A DNA stretch of 21,384 nucleotides, taken from an uncultured Veillonella sp. (lineage in GTDB: Bacteria; Bacillota; Negativicutes; Veillonellales; Veillonellaceae). The stretch lies in the NCBI GenBank assembly GCA_900544365.1, contig UQVF01000033.1, positions 1-21,384 on the forward strand. The letters are read 5' to 3'. Below, in pieces: positions 7,780 to 16,695 of this stretch. The position numbers and the translations under genes were made by a program. The stretch's first letter is position 1, and the number at the start of each line of letters is the position of its first letter. The notes beneath the pieces are model-generated. The model saw nothing but the letters and a program-made list of their open reading frames with translations. It was not told the DNA's origin and did no database searches.

Positions 7780-10380
7780 ATGTCCAAAAAAAGAGTATAT
7801 GAAGTAGCTAAAGACCTAGGTGTAGAAAATAAAGTAGTCATTGATGCATTGAAAAAACTCAATGTTGAAGTGAAAAGCCATATGAGTACAGTGGAGGATT
7901 CACAGGTATCTATGATTAAACAATCGTTAGCAAGTGGCGGTAAACAAGCACAAAGTGAAATGCCAAAAGCAACACAACAAGCACCACAAAAGAAAGTTCA
8001 TGAATACCATCGCAATGAACAAGGTGAGAAACGTGGACCTAAACAAGATAGAAATCATCGCAATGATCGTGGAGATCGTAATGACCGTGGTGAAAAGCGC
8101 GATCGTCCATTTAATCGAGATGGTAAGAATAATGGTCAACGAGATAACCACAATGACCGTGGTGACAATCGTTTTAACCAACGAAATGGACAAAACCGTG
8201 ATGGAAGACGTCCAGAAGGCCGTAATGATCAACGTCAAGAGAATCGCAATGGTGGTAACCGCACTAATAATGGTGGACGATTTGATCGCAATAATGACCG
8301 GAATAATGATCGTCGCAATGATGGACAACGCCGTGAACGTCGCTTAGAAATCCCACAAGTAGATCCAGCGATGACGGTAAAACCAGAAGGTCGTGATCGT
8401 CAAGCTAGTCGTGAAGCAGACCGTCAAAAAGAAAATCGCCGTTATGAGTCTGAACATCGTAATGAAAGTCGTAATGAGCGTCGCAATAAGAAAGATAAAA
8501 AAGGTAAAAAAGGCGAACGTACACAATCTTTAGTATCTTCTGCATTGCAAAAAAATAAAAACAAAGTAAAACAACGTAATGAGCAACACATCAAACAAAA
8601 AGAGGAAGAGCGTCGGCGAGCAGAAGCTGCCATTGCTGCCTCTATTGAACTGTCTGGTCCGTTAACAGTGAAAGAATTGGCAGAAAAAATGGGTCGTGAA
8701 GTATCTGAAATCATCAAAAAATTGATGATGTTAGGTGTTATGGCTACGATCAATCAAGAAATCGATGTGGAAACTGCTATGGTCTTAGCAGAAGACTTCG
8801 GTGTAGAAGTTGTAGAAGTAGAACCTGAACAAGACCCTACGGAAATTATCGAAATCGAAGATAGCCCAGAAAGCTTAGTAGCTCGTCCACCAGTTGTAAC
8901 TATCATGGGTCACGTTGACCATGGTAAAACATCCTTGTTGGACGTAATCCGTTCTACGAATGTAACAGCCTCTGAAGCGGGTGGTATTACGCAACATATC
9001 GGTGCGTACCAAGTTCGCTATGAAGGTAACAAAATTACATTCCTAGATACACCAGGCCATGAAGCTTTCACAGCGATGCGCTTGCGTGGTGCTCAATCTA
9101 CAGATATTGCCGTTCTTGTGGTAGCTGCCGATGACGGTGTTATGCCACAAACTATCGAAGCTATTAACCATGCGAAATCCGCAGAAGTGCCAATTATCGT
9201 GGCAATCAATAAAATGGATAAACCAGGTGCTAACCCTGACCATGTAAAACAACAATTGTCTGAACATGGCTTATTACCAGAAGAATGGGGCGGCGATACC
9301 ATCATGGTTCCAGTGTCTGCGAAACAACGTCAAGGTATTGAAGACCTATTGGAAACAATCTTGCTCGTAGCTGAAGTGCAAGAATTGAAAGCGAACCCTA
9401 ACCGTAAGGCACAAGGTATCGTTATCGAAGCACAATTGGACAAAGGTCGTGGTCCTGTATGTACTGTATTGGTACAAAAAGGTTCCTTGCGCGTAGGCGA
9501 AACAATCCTAGCCGGTGTAGCATATGGTAAAGTACGTGCCATGACTAATGAACGTGGGGAAAAAGTGAAAGTAGCTCGTCCATCTATGCCAGTGGAAATC
9601 TTAGGTTTATCCGATGTGCCACAAGCGGGCGAGGTAATGTTTGCCGTAGATGACAACGAAGCTCGTTCTATTGCGGAAAAACGTATTGAAAAACAACGCA
9701 TTACTGAAATGAATGCGAAAACAAAAGTAACTCTTGATGATTTGTTCAACCAAATGCAACAAGGGGAATTAAAAGACTTAAATATTATTATCAAAGGTGA
9801 CGTACAAGGTTCTGTAGAAGCCTTACGTCAATCCTTAGAGGGCATTAAAAACCCAGAAGTACGCATCAATATTATCCACAGTGCAGTAGGTGCTATCAAC
9901 GAATCTGACGTAATGTTAGCCTCTGCATCGGGTGCGATTATTATCGGCTTTAACGTGCGTCCAGATGCGAATGTACGTAAAGAAGCAGAAAAAGAAAGTG
10001 TTGACCTTCGTACATATCGTGTTATCTACGATGCAATTAATGAAATTGAAGCTGCTATGCGTGGTATGTTAACTCCTGAATTTAAAGAAGTGATCCTAGG
10101 CCGTGCAGAAGTTCGCCAAGTCATTTCTACTCCGAAAGCTATCGTAGCTGGTTCCTATGTCACAGAAGGTAAAATCACGAATAACTCTGAAATTCGCTTA
10201 ATCCGTGATGGTATCGTTATCCATGAAGGTCATATCGATTCCTTACGCCGTTTCAAAGACGAAGTGAAAGAAGTAGCTACAAGCTTTGAATGCGGTATTT
10301 CCTTGGAACGTTACCGTGACGTAAAAGAAGGCGATGTGATTGAAGCGTACAAAATGGAAGAAATTGCCCCAGTATTATAG
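7780..10380 (+). CDS. infB: translation initiation factor IF-2
   Basis: This 866-residue IF-2 is a GTPase that places fMet-tRNA on the 30S subunit and promotes subunit joining. Domains are an N-terminal IF2_N module (1-55), a long Asn/Arg/Asp/Gly-rich linker (about 75-250), a basic Lys/Arg helix, a second IF2_N module (about 293-342), the G domain, and domains II-IV. G-domain motifs are GHVDHGKT (377-384), DTPGH (423-427) and NKMD (477-480). The ATG is preceded by GAGGGGGAA. The linker is unlike the rest in composition and is built from near-repeats of N-D-R-G. Nothing suggests a frameshift. Its stop lies within the ribosome binding site of rbfA. Confidence 0.98.
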   Translation: MSKKRVYEVAKDLGVENKVVIDALKKLNVEVKSHMSTVEDSQVSMIKQSLASGGKQAQSEMPKATQQAPQKKVHEYHRNEQGEKRGPKQDRNHRNDRGDRNDRGEKRDRPFNRDGKNNGQRDNHNDRGDNRFNQRNGQNRDGRRPEGRNDQRQENRNGGNRTNNGGRFDRNNDRNNDRRNDGQRRERRLEIPQVDPAMTVKPEGRDRQASREADRQKENRRYESEHRNESRNERRNKKDKKGKKGERTQSLVSSALQKNKNKVKQRNEQHIKQKEEERRRAEAAIAASIELSGPLTVKELAEKMGREVSEIIKKLMMLGVMATINQEIDVETAMVLAEDFGVEVVEVEPEQDPTEIIEIEDSPESLVARPPVVTIMGHVDHGKTSLLDVIRSTNVTASEAGGITQHIGAYQVRYEGNKITFLDTPGHEAFTAMRLRGAQSTDIAVLVVAADDGVMPQTIEAINHAKSAEVPIIVAINKMDKPGANPDHVKQQLSEHGLLPEEWGGDTIMVPVSAKQRQGIEDLLETILLVAEVQELKANPNRKAQGIVIEAQLDKGRGPVCTVLVQKGSLRVGETILAGVAYGKVRAMTNERGEKVKVARPSMPVEILGLSDVPQAGEVMFAVDDNEARSIAEKRIEKQRITEMNAKTKVTLDDLFNQMQQGELKDLNIIIKGDVQGSVEALRQSLEGIKNPEVRINIIHSAVGAINESDVMLASASGAIIIGFNVRPDANVRKEAEKESVDLRTYRVIYDAINEIEAAMRGMLTPEFKEVILGRAEVRQVISTPKAIVAGSYVTEGKITNNSEIRLIRDGIVIHEGHIDSLRRFKDEVKEVATSFECGISLERYRDVKEGDVIEAYKMEEIAPVL

Positions 10381-10389
10381 GAGGTATCC

Positions 10390-10740
10390 ATGAGTGAAGT
10401 TCGTGTACGAAAATTACAAGAATTTATTAAACAAGAAGCAAGCCAAATCTTATTGCGTGGGTTGAAAGACCCTCGCATCGGATTTGTGACAGTGACCGAT
10501 GTGCGTGTCACAGGTGATTTGCGAGAAGCTACGATCTATGTGAGCTTATTCGGTAGTGAGGCGGAGAAAAAACAGTCCCTAGAAACTTTACGTAGAAGCG
10601 CTGGCTATTTCCGTTCTGAACTAGGAAAAGTGCTCCAATTGCGCCACATTCCTAGCATTGCCTTTGATGCAGATACATCCCTCGATTACAGCATGCACAT
10701 CGAAGGATTATTAAATTCGATTAAACAAGAGGAACAATAA
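10390..10740 (+). CDS. rbfA: 30S ribosome-binding factor RbfA
   Basis: This 116-residue RbfA is a KH-fold protein that binds the 30S subunit near helix 1 of 16S rRNA and supports late maturation and cold adaptation. Typical features are the N-terminal RVRKLQEFIKQEASQIL helix, the LKDPRIGFVTVTDV motif (about 25-38) and SLDYSMHIEGLL near the C-terminus. GGAGGT overlapping the infB stop is a near-perfect ribosome binding site. Its stop shares a base with the start of the next gene, indicating coupling. Confidence 0.96.
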   Translation: MSEVRVRKLQEFIKQEASQILLRGLKDPRIGFVTVTDVRVTGDLREATIYVSLFGSEAEKKQSLETLRRSAGYFRSELGKVLQLRHIPSIAFDADTSLDYSMHIEGLLNSIKQEEQ

Positions 10741-11681
10741 TGGCAAAAATTAGTATTGATCAACTGAAAGCATCGATTGATACAGCCCATTCCATTCTTC
10801 TTACCGTTCATGTTAGTCCCGATGGAGATGCGATCGGTTCCATGCTCGCTATGTATGAAACCTTGACATCCCAAGGGAAAGCAGTCCGCATGGTAGTGGA
10901 CGATGTGATTCCTGAAAAATTTTCTTTTCTTCCATTATGCTCCAAGATTGAGCCCATAGAAAGTTTAGAAAATGGCTACACATCAGATATGCTACTCATT
11001 CTGGATGCTAGCACATTTGAACGAATTGGAGAAGTAGGTGTACGAGTGAGTGCACCTACTTTTAATATAGACCATCATATTTCGAATACAGAATTTGCGG
11101 ATGGTTTATATTTGCGCGCCGACTTCTCCTCCACAGGGGAAACCGTGGCATACCTATGTAAGATGTGGAATTGGGAAATTACCCAATCGATGGGACAAGC
11201 ATTGTATATGGCGATGGCTACAGATACAGGGTTCTTTAAATTTTCCAACACCACAGCCCATACGATGGAGATGGCGGGCCTATGTTTACAAGCAGGGGCA
11301 GAGCCCCATGTGATTTCCGAAGCCATAGAAATGGTGGAACCAGGGCGCATTGAAGTGATGAAAGAAGTCTTAGATAATGTGTCCTTTCACCATGGCGGGC
11401 AAGTGGTATCCATGTGCTTGACATTGGAGTTGATGGAGCGCATTGGGGATGATACAGAGGGATTTGTGGACATGATTCGAAATATCAAGGGCGTGGACGT
11501 GGCCATCGTATTGAAATCTAAAACGGATACATTAACACGCGCTAGCATTCGCAGTAAAGTGCGTGATGCGAACCAAATTGCTAGTCACTTTGGTGGAGGC
11601 GGGCACATTCGAGCAGCTGGTTGCTCCATCGATCGCCCTATTCAGGAAGCATTGGAACAAATCTTGGCGGAGATTGACTAA
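10740..11681 (+). CDS. nrnA: DHH/DHHA1 nanoRNase or pAp phosphatase NrnA
   Basis: This 313-residue bifunctional oligoribonuclease/pAp phosphatase is of the NrnA type. NrnA degrades 2-5-nt RNAs to mononucleotides and, in many species, converts 3'-phosphoadenosine 5'-phosphate to AMP; both are Mn2+-dependent. The DHH domain shows HVSPDGDAIGS (24-34; H24, D28, D30), LILDAS with D89, the signature DHH (111-113) and ATDTG with D162. The DHHA1 domain ends with FGGGGHIRAAG (284-294), the RNA-binding loop. All metal ligands are present. The gene overlaps rbfA and truB by one base each. Degrading short RNAs, including pGpG from c-di-GMP breakdown, fits with the HD-GYP gene nearby, although that link is an inference. 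Confidence 0.93.
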   Translation: MAKISIDQLKASIDTAHSILLTVHVSPDGDAIGSMLAMYETLTSQGKAVRMVVDDVIPEKFSFLPLCSKIEPIESLENGYTSDMLLILDASTFERIGEVGVRVSAPTFNIDHHISNTEFADGLYLRADFSSTGETVAYLCKMWNWEITQSMGQALYMAMATDTGFFKFSNTTAHTMEMAGLCLQAGAEPHVISEAIEMVEPGRIEVMKEVLDNVSFHHGGQVVSMCLTLELMERIGDDTEGFVDMIRNIKGVDVAIVLKSKTDTLTRASIRSKVRDANQIASHFGGGGHIRAAGCSIDRPIQEALEQILAEID

Positions 11682-12580
11682 TGGATGGAGTTATTTCTTT
11701 AATCAAGCCACCGGGCATTACGAGTCATGATGCGATCGGTATTTGTCGTCGTATTTTGAAAGAACGACGTATCGGCCACAGTGGGACCTTAGATCCTTTG
11801 GCATACGGAGTGTTGCCTATCTTTGTAGGAAAAGCCACACGTGCTATCGAATATACAGAATCCATCGTTAAGACCTATGTGGCAGAATGTAAATTTGGTG
11901 TTGAAACAGATACAGAAGATAGCACGGGGAATATACTGAGCGAATGGGATTATTTAGACACCCTGCCTTGGGATCGATTAGAAGAAAGGGTGAAGTCCTT
12001 TAAAGGTCCTATGGAGCAACGACCGTCCAAGTATTCTGCCATCAAAATCAATGGGCAACGCGCCTATGATTTGGCCCGTGCGGGAGTAGAGTTTGAATTA
12101 CCAACTCGTCCGATTCATATCTATGACATCGAGTTACTAGCCTATGCGGACCCATTTTTTACCATTCGTGTGCGATGCTCTGCGGGTACCTATGTGCGCG
12201 CCTTGTTGCGAGATATATGCCGAGGCGGAGGAGATTATGGCATGATGACACAATTATGCCGTACTGCTGTGGGACAATTCGATCTCGAGCATTCCATAAC
12301 CATCGAAGAACTAGAGATATTAGGAGAAGATGCCATACAACCAGTAGATACCTTGTTGACACACTTGCCAGCGGTGTATATTAACGATATCAATCACACC
12401 CGACTCGTACAGGGTAAACAAGTGCCAGTGCATACAGTAAAACCATTTGGCGATCAATGTATTGCCGCCACGGAAATCCCCGTAGATACATTGGTGAGAG
12501 CCTATGATTCCAACGGATTCATGAGTATCTTACGACGTATGGATAGTACGTTGAAAGTGGAGAAAAATATATACATATAA
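11681..12580 (+). CDS. truB: tRNA pseudouridine(55) synthase TruB
   Basis: This 299-residue TruB converts U55 in the T-loop of elongator tRNAs to pseudouridine. The catalytic motif GHSGTLDPLAYGVL has the nucleophile D38. The second motif KTYVAECKFGVETDTED (about 64-80) and the RVRCSAGTYVRAL stretch (about 166-178) are conserved. The C-terminal ~60 residues form the PUA-like tail. The start overlaps the nrnA stop by one base. It is the last gene of the rimP operon; a hairpin follows 7 bases after the stop. Confidence 0.96.
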   Translation: MDGVISLIKPPGITSHDAIGICRRILKERRIGHSGTLDPLAYGVLPIFVGKATRAIEYTESIVKTYVAECKFGVETDTEDSTGNILSEWDYLDTLPWDRLEERVKSFKGPMEQRPSKYSAIKINGQRAYDLARAGVEFELPTRPIHIYDIELLAYADPFFTIRVRCSAGTYVRALLRDICRGGGDYGMMTQLCRTAVGQFDLEHSITIEELEILGEDAIQPVDTLLTHLPAVYINDINHTRLVQGKQVPVHTVKPFGDQCIAATEIPVDTLVRAYDSNGFMSILRRMDSTLKVEKNIYI

Positions 12581-12587
12581 CTTACCT

Positions 12588-12633
12588 ATAAGAAATGGTT
12601 AGGAACCTTAGGGGAGCCTAGCCATTTTCTTAT
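12588..12633 (+). terminator. terminator-like hairpin after truB
   Basis: ATAAGAAATGGTTAGG (from 12588) pairs with CCTAGCCATTTTCTTAT (12617-12633), with one G-U pair and one bulged base around a 13-base loop. U-rich sequence lies mainly inside the 3' arm (TTTTCTTAT) rather than after it, so termination may be partial or bidirectional. It starts 7 bases after the truB stop and separates the rimP operon from ribF. Confidence 0.65.
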
Positions 12634-12766
12634 GTATATTTGGATAGTATGATGTATTATATTGTGTGAATCATCCTGAAAAGAATAGTATTAACAAGAT
12701 TGTATATAGCGGTATTGCATTTCTTTCAGAGAAATACATGTATACACTTTCTATAGTCTACGGTTG

Positions 12767-12775
12767 TGTTATAAT
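12767..12775 (+). promoter_or_regulatory. extended -10 promoter of the ribF operon
   Basis: TGT-TATAAT is an extended -10 with a perfect -10 hexamer. The -35 region (around 12747-12752, CTTTCT) is poor. Transcription should start near 12782, giving a short leader that contains a small GTGAAATA/TATTTCAT hairpin (12786-12808). No FMN riboswitch consensus is present between truB and ribF. The rest of the 250-base gap is AT-rich and holds nothing else that I can identify. Confidence 0.55.
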
Positions 12776-12830
12776 AAAGAGTACAGTGAAATAAAAGTTC
12801 TATTTCATATTTCAAAAGATAAGGATTAGT

Positions 12831-13772
12831 ATGAATATTTTATATACGATATCAGAGTTAGATACGATAGGGGAACCCATTGTGTATGGCATGGGAACCT
12901 TTGATGGATTGCACTTAGGTCATCAATCTATCATCAAGGAAGTCTGTGACTATGCTAAGGCATGTGATGGAGTTTCTGTGATTGTTACCTTTGATGCCCA
13001 TCCATTTACGATATTACAACCGAAACAAATTCCACCTCGTTTGTTACAACGAGAAGAACGATATACTATGTTAAAAACTATGGGAGTAGATTATGTATTA
13101 GAACTTCCTATGACACAAGAGTTAGTAGAACAGTCAGGGGAAAGTTTTATTCACAGTTTATGTGCCCATCGTGAGGTACAGAAAATAGTGGTAGGTGCAA
13201 ATTTTAATTTTGGATATAAAGGATTGGGTAATTCACAGTTAATTCGTGAGTTATATCCATCTATTGAAGTTTGTGACCAAGAATTAGTGCGCTATGATTG
13301 GATTGATGCACCTATATCTAGTACGGCTATACGCAGTAGTATTTTGCGGGGTGACATTGAATTAGCTAACACAATGTTGGGTAGACCTTACTGCTTTACG
13401 GGTACTGTAGTGAAAGGAGATCAACGGGGGCGTACCTTGGGATTTCCTACGTTAAATTTTCATTTCCCCGATACGATGGCAGCGCCAGCTGATGGCGTTT
13501 ATGTAAACCAAGTATATATCGGTGGCAAATGGTACGGTGCAGTAGGTAATATGGGAGATAATCCAACTTTTACGAATCAATATCATCGTTTTGAAACTCA
13601 TTTATTTGATTTTTCTGATGATGTGTATGGAGAAGTAGCTACTGTAGAATTTCTTGCTTTCATCCGTGGTGAAGTTAAGTTCGATTCACTGCAAGCTCTT
13701 ATCGATCAAATGGAAGATGATAAGGCCTTTGCATTAGACCATTTACATAGTACTATCTATAAAAAATTCTAA
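12831..13772 (+). CDS. ribF: bifunctional riboflavin kinase / FAD synthetase
   Basis: This 313-residue RibF phosphorylates riboflavin to FMN and adenylylates FMN to FAD in the cytosol. The N-terminal nucleotidyltransferase domain has GTFDGLHLGH (22-31), VGANFNFGYKG (121-131) and ISSTAIR (162-168). The C-terminal riboflavin kinase domain has GTVVKGDQRGRTLGFPTLN (191-209), whose GFPTLN binds substrate. Length is typical. AAGGA at 12821-12825 supports the start. The usual Firmicute neighbours rpsO and pnp do not follow; the CM-SK fusion begins 11 bases after the stop. Confidence 0.96.
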   Translation: MNILYTISELDTIGEPIVYGMGTFDGLHLGHQSIIKEVCDYAKACDGVSVIVTFDAHPFTILQPKQIPPRLLQREERYTMLKTMGVDYVLELPMTQELVEQSGESFIHSLCAHREVQKIVVGANFNFGYKGLGNSQLIRELYPSIEVCDQELVRYDWIDAPISSTAIRSSILRGDIELANTMLGRPYCFTGTVVKGDQRGRTLGFPTLNFHFPDTMAAPADGVYVNQVYIGGKWYGAVGNMGDNPTFTNQYHRFETHLFDFSDDVYGEVATVEFLAFIRGEVKFDSLQALIDQMEDDKAFALDHLHSTIYKKF

Positions 13773-13783
13773 GGAGTATGTCC

Positions 13784-14551
13784 ATGAAATTACAAGAAAG
13801 TCGCAAAAAAATTGATGCTATCAATAAGGAGTTAATTCGTTTATTTGAGGAACGTTTAAATATTGTTGTAGATATAGCAAAGTATAAAGAAGAGCACCAA
13901 ATGAAAATTCATGATGTGCAAAGAGAACAGGAAATTCTTGCATCCGCTGTACAAGTATTGGAAAATCCTGAGTTAGCTGATTATGCAAAAGAATTTATGA
14001 ATGAGGTAATTCGCATTTCCAAAGATTATGAAAAAAATCACATTCATCAACATATTTTCTTAATCGGTATGCCTGGAGCTGGTAAAACAACTATAGGTAA
14101 GGCCTTAGCACAAGTATTGGGATTAGAATTCTTTGATGTGGATACAGAAATTCAAGAGCGTACAGGAAAATCTATTCAAAATATTATTATTCATGATGGA
14201 GAAGATGAATTTCATCAATTAGAGCTTAATGTAATTCAAGACTTAGTGAGTAAGAAAAATGCCAGTGTTATTGCTACAGGTGGTGGTACCGTGTTGTGTG
14301 ATGCTACGGCTGAACTGATGCGTGAATCTGGTTATGTAGTATTAATTCAGCGAGATGTAAAACAAATTCTTGATGATTTAGATATGGAAATTCGCCCATT
14401 GTTGAAAGAAAGTATTGAATATATTTTCCGTTTATATGAGGAACGTCAACCAATTTATGAGCGTGTTAGCCATATTAAGATTGAAAATATCAGCAATGTA
14501 GCAGATGTAGTGAAAGCTGTTATTTCTGCATTGCCTAATGCATCCCTATGA
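13784..14551 (+). CDS. chorismate mutase (AroQ) - shikimate kinase fusion
   Basis: This 255-residue protein joins two enzymes of the aromatic pathway. Residues 1-84 are an AroQ-type chorismate mutase (chorismate to prephenate). The residues equivalent to E. coli P-protein R11, R28, K39, D48, R51, E52 and S84 are R7, R24, K35, D44, R47, E48 and S79; the Gln88 position is E83, as in some active AroQ enzymes. Residues 90-255 are a shikimate kinase with Walker A GMPGAGKTT (95-103), FFDVDTE (D118, D120), ATGGGTV, RPLL and the ERQPIYE arginine. The shikimate-binding Arg of the FRxxE motif is His here (H144 in EFHQLE). The start at 13784 suits AAGGAG (13771-13776); an ATG at 13778 is too close. It overlaps recD2 by 4 bases. 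Confidence 0.88.
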   Translation: MKLQESRKKIDAINKELIRLFEERLNIVVDIAKYKEEHQMKIHDVQREQEILASAVQVLENPELADYAKEFMNEVIRISKDYEKNHIHQHIFLIGMPGAGKTTIGKALAQVLGLEFFDVDTEIQERTGKSIQNIIIHDGEDEFHQLELNVIQDLVSKKNASVIATGGGTVLCDATAELMRESGYVVLIQRDVKQILDDLDMEIRPLLKESIEYIFRLYEERQPIYERVSHIKIENISNVADVVKAVISALPNASL

Positions 14552-16695
14552 TAACCATACTAGGTACGGTGTATCGTGTGATATACATATCTCCTCAAGA
14601 AGATTATTGTGTATTTGTCCTACGAGATTACCAAGAAGAGCAGCATAGATGTGCTGGCAATATAGCTTCACCTAAGGTAGGAGAAGAGGTGGAGATTAAA
14701 GGTAAATTTGTGATTCATAAAAAATATGGTAAGCAACTGTCTGTTCAGAGTATACAACGTATCATGCCAGATACCTTAGCGGGGGCAAGACGGTATATAG
14801 AGAGCCTTGGTGTTAAAGGATTAGGACCAAAATCATTAGACAGATTGTTAGAATATTTTGATATATCTATTTTAGAAATTCTAAAAAAAGAAAATCCCCT
14901 AGAGCTATTAGAAGTTCCTAATATATCGCTCAAAACAAAGCAAGAACTATATAAAGTACTGCTAGGGGAAGGGGTCCTACAGGAAATTAATGATTTTTTT
15001 GCCAAATACAATATGAGTAATCGTTGGAGTCGTCAACTCTATGAAGTATATGGTGCAAAAACGATCGAAATGTTGCAGGATAATCCGTATTATCTATTGA
15101 CTGTAGATGCAAGCTTACCATTTTCTGTAGTAGATCACTTTGCAGAGGAATTAGGATTCCCTTTTGATAACCCTAAGCGAATTGATGCAGGTATACGGTT
15201 CACAATGGAACAAACTGGATCTTCTGGACATTCGTGTATGCCTATAGAGGAATTGATGGTGCAGCTGTCGAATCTATTAGGTGATGACTATATTGATGTG
15301 ACCGTAGAACGTTTAGAAACGTTAATTGAAACAAAACGGTACATCCAGGTGGATCACGATGATGTACTGTACATCTATCATCCAACTGTGTATCGAGCAG
15401 AAGTAGAGAGTGTGGAATTTACAGAGACTTTTTTGGAAGATGATGTATTACCTCTGTTAGATGGGGATGGCTTCTGTAAAGGCTATGAAATTAAGCACTC
15501 TATGGAACTTGGTGAAGAGCAAAAAAAAGCTATACATATGGTGCTTAGTCATCGCTTCTCTATTATCACAGGTGGTCCAGGAACAGGAAAAACGACTATT
15601 ATTAAAGCTCTAGTCGAAGGATTCCAGCAAGGAAACTTAAAACGTATTGTTCTTTGTGCACCTACAGGGCGTGCTACGAAACGATTATCCGAAGCAACAG
15701 GTATGGAGGCTTTCACTATCCATCGTTTGTTAGAACCCGAATTAGAAAATAATGCGTATATCTTTGCTCGCAACCAAGATGAACTATTAGAGGTGGATGT
15801 AGTTATTGTAGACGAATCATCTATGCTTAATTTGGAACTCTACTATGCATTGATACAGGCGATTCCACCTAGTGCGTATGTGGTACTGGTGGGAGATGTG
15901 GATCAGTTGCCACCGATTGGTGCAGGCTTTATCCTACGAGATATGTTGAGTAGTTCCGTGGTGCCGTACCAAGGATTGACACAAATTTATCGTCAACAAG
16001 AGGGAAATCGTATCATCGATAATGCGTATGCTATCAATCATGGTGAGATGCCAGAATTATCCAATTGTGATGAATTTCAATTTGAAAGTGCTCATGATGT
16101 GGAAAGTGTTCTTACAGCAATTACTAAACACTATAAAGAAGAGTTGCAGCATGTAGAGTCTGATTTAGATATTCAAATTGTTTGCCCTATGCGTAAAGGG
16201 GCTATAGGTAGTGCGTCTATCTCTAAATACTTGCAAGAGGAGTTGAATCCAAGAAAAAATGGACAAGAAGAGCTTAAAGTAGATGGTACAGTATATCGCA
16301 TTGGGGATAAGATTATCCAAATGGAAAATAACTATGATCAAGATGTGTATAATGGAGAGATTGGGGTTATAACAGATATTCTTGGAAAGCATGTACATGT
16401 GACATTTCCAGATAAATCTCTGACTCTTGATGAAGAAGATATGATGTCGATGTCTCTCGCTTATGCTATTACAGTGCATAAAGCACAGGGTAGTGAATAT
16501 GAACGTATTATTTTGCCATTTATTTCAGCCTATAATGTGATGTTACAGAGGAATCTACTTTATACAGCGATCACTCGTGCAAGGGAGAAAGTACTAATTA
16601 TCGGTAGTGAAACGGCTATAGAAACGGCTGTTAATCGGGTAGATACAAACTACCGCTATACATTGTTTAAGGAACGCTTAGAGGGGGCGATCTAA
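14548..16695 (+). CDS. recD2: RecD2-type superfamily 1B DNA helicase
   Basis: This 715-residue ATP-dependent 5'-3' helicase of the RecD2/YrrC type is linked to mismatch repair and replication fork maintenance where no RecBCD is present. The N-terminal OB-like domain is followed by helix-hairpin-helix segments such as LGVKGLGPKSLDRLL (87-101). Helicase motifs are Walker A GGPGTGKTT (342-350), Walker B VDESSML (421-427), VGDVDQLPPIGAG and the C-terminal TVHKAQGSEYE (642-652). The gene overlaps the CM-SK fusion by 4 bases (ATGA) and comF by 1 base. It is slightly shorter than the usual 720-830 residues but appears complete. Confidence 0.94.
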   Translation: MITILGTVYRVIYISPQEDYCVFVLRDYQEEQHRCAGNIASPKVGEEVEIKGKFVIHKKYGKQLSVQSIQRIMPDTLAGARRYIESLGVKGLGPKSLDRLLEYFDISILEILKKENPLELLEVPNISLKTKQELYKVLLGEGVLQEINDFFAKYNMSNRWSRQLYEVYGAKTIEMLQDNPYYLLTVDASLPFSVVDHFAEELGFPFDNPKRIDAGIRFTMEQTGSSGHSCMPIEELMVQLSNLLGDDYIDVTVERLETLIETKRYIQVDHDDVLYIYHPTVYRAEVESVEFTETFLEDDVLPLLDGDGFCKGYEIKHSMELGEEQKKAIHMVLSHRFSIITGGPGTGKTTIIKALVEGFQQGNLKRIVLCAPTGRATKRLSEATGMEAFTIHRLLEPELENNAYIFARNQDELLEVDVVIVDESSMLNLELYYALIQAIPPSAYVVLVGDVDQLPPIGAGFILRDMLSSSVVPYQGLTQIYRQQEGNRIIDNAYAINHGEMPELSNCDEFQFESAHDVESVLTAITKHYKEELQHVESDLDIQIVCPMRKGAIGSASISKYLQEELNPRKNGQEELKVDGTVYRIGDKIIQMENNYDQDVYNGEIGVITDILGKHVHVTFPDKSLTLDEEDMMSMSLAYAITVHKAQGSEYERIILPFISAYNVMLQRNLLYTAITRAREKVLIIGSETAIETAVNRVDTNYRYTLFKERLEGAI

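Noticed and set aside
7927..8347. Long open frames on both strands within the infB linker (137 and 133 codons)
   Set aside because: They are shadows of the repetitive linker codons; the infB frame is continuous and has clear IF-2 domains on both sides.
12634..12830. FMN riboswitch before ribF
   Set aside because: None of the conserved RFN-element blocks is visible, and the leader after the predicted start is only about 50 nt.
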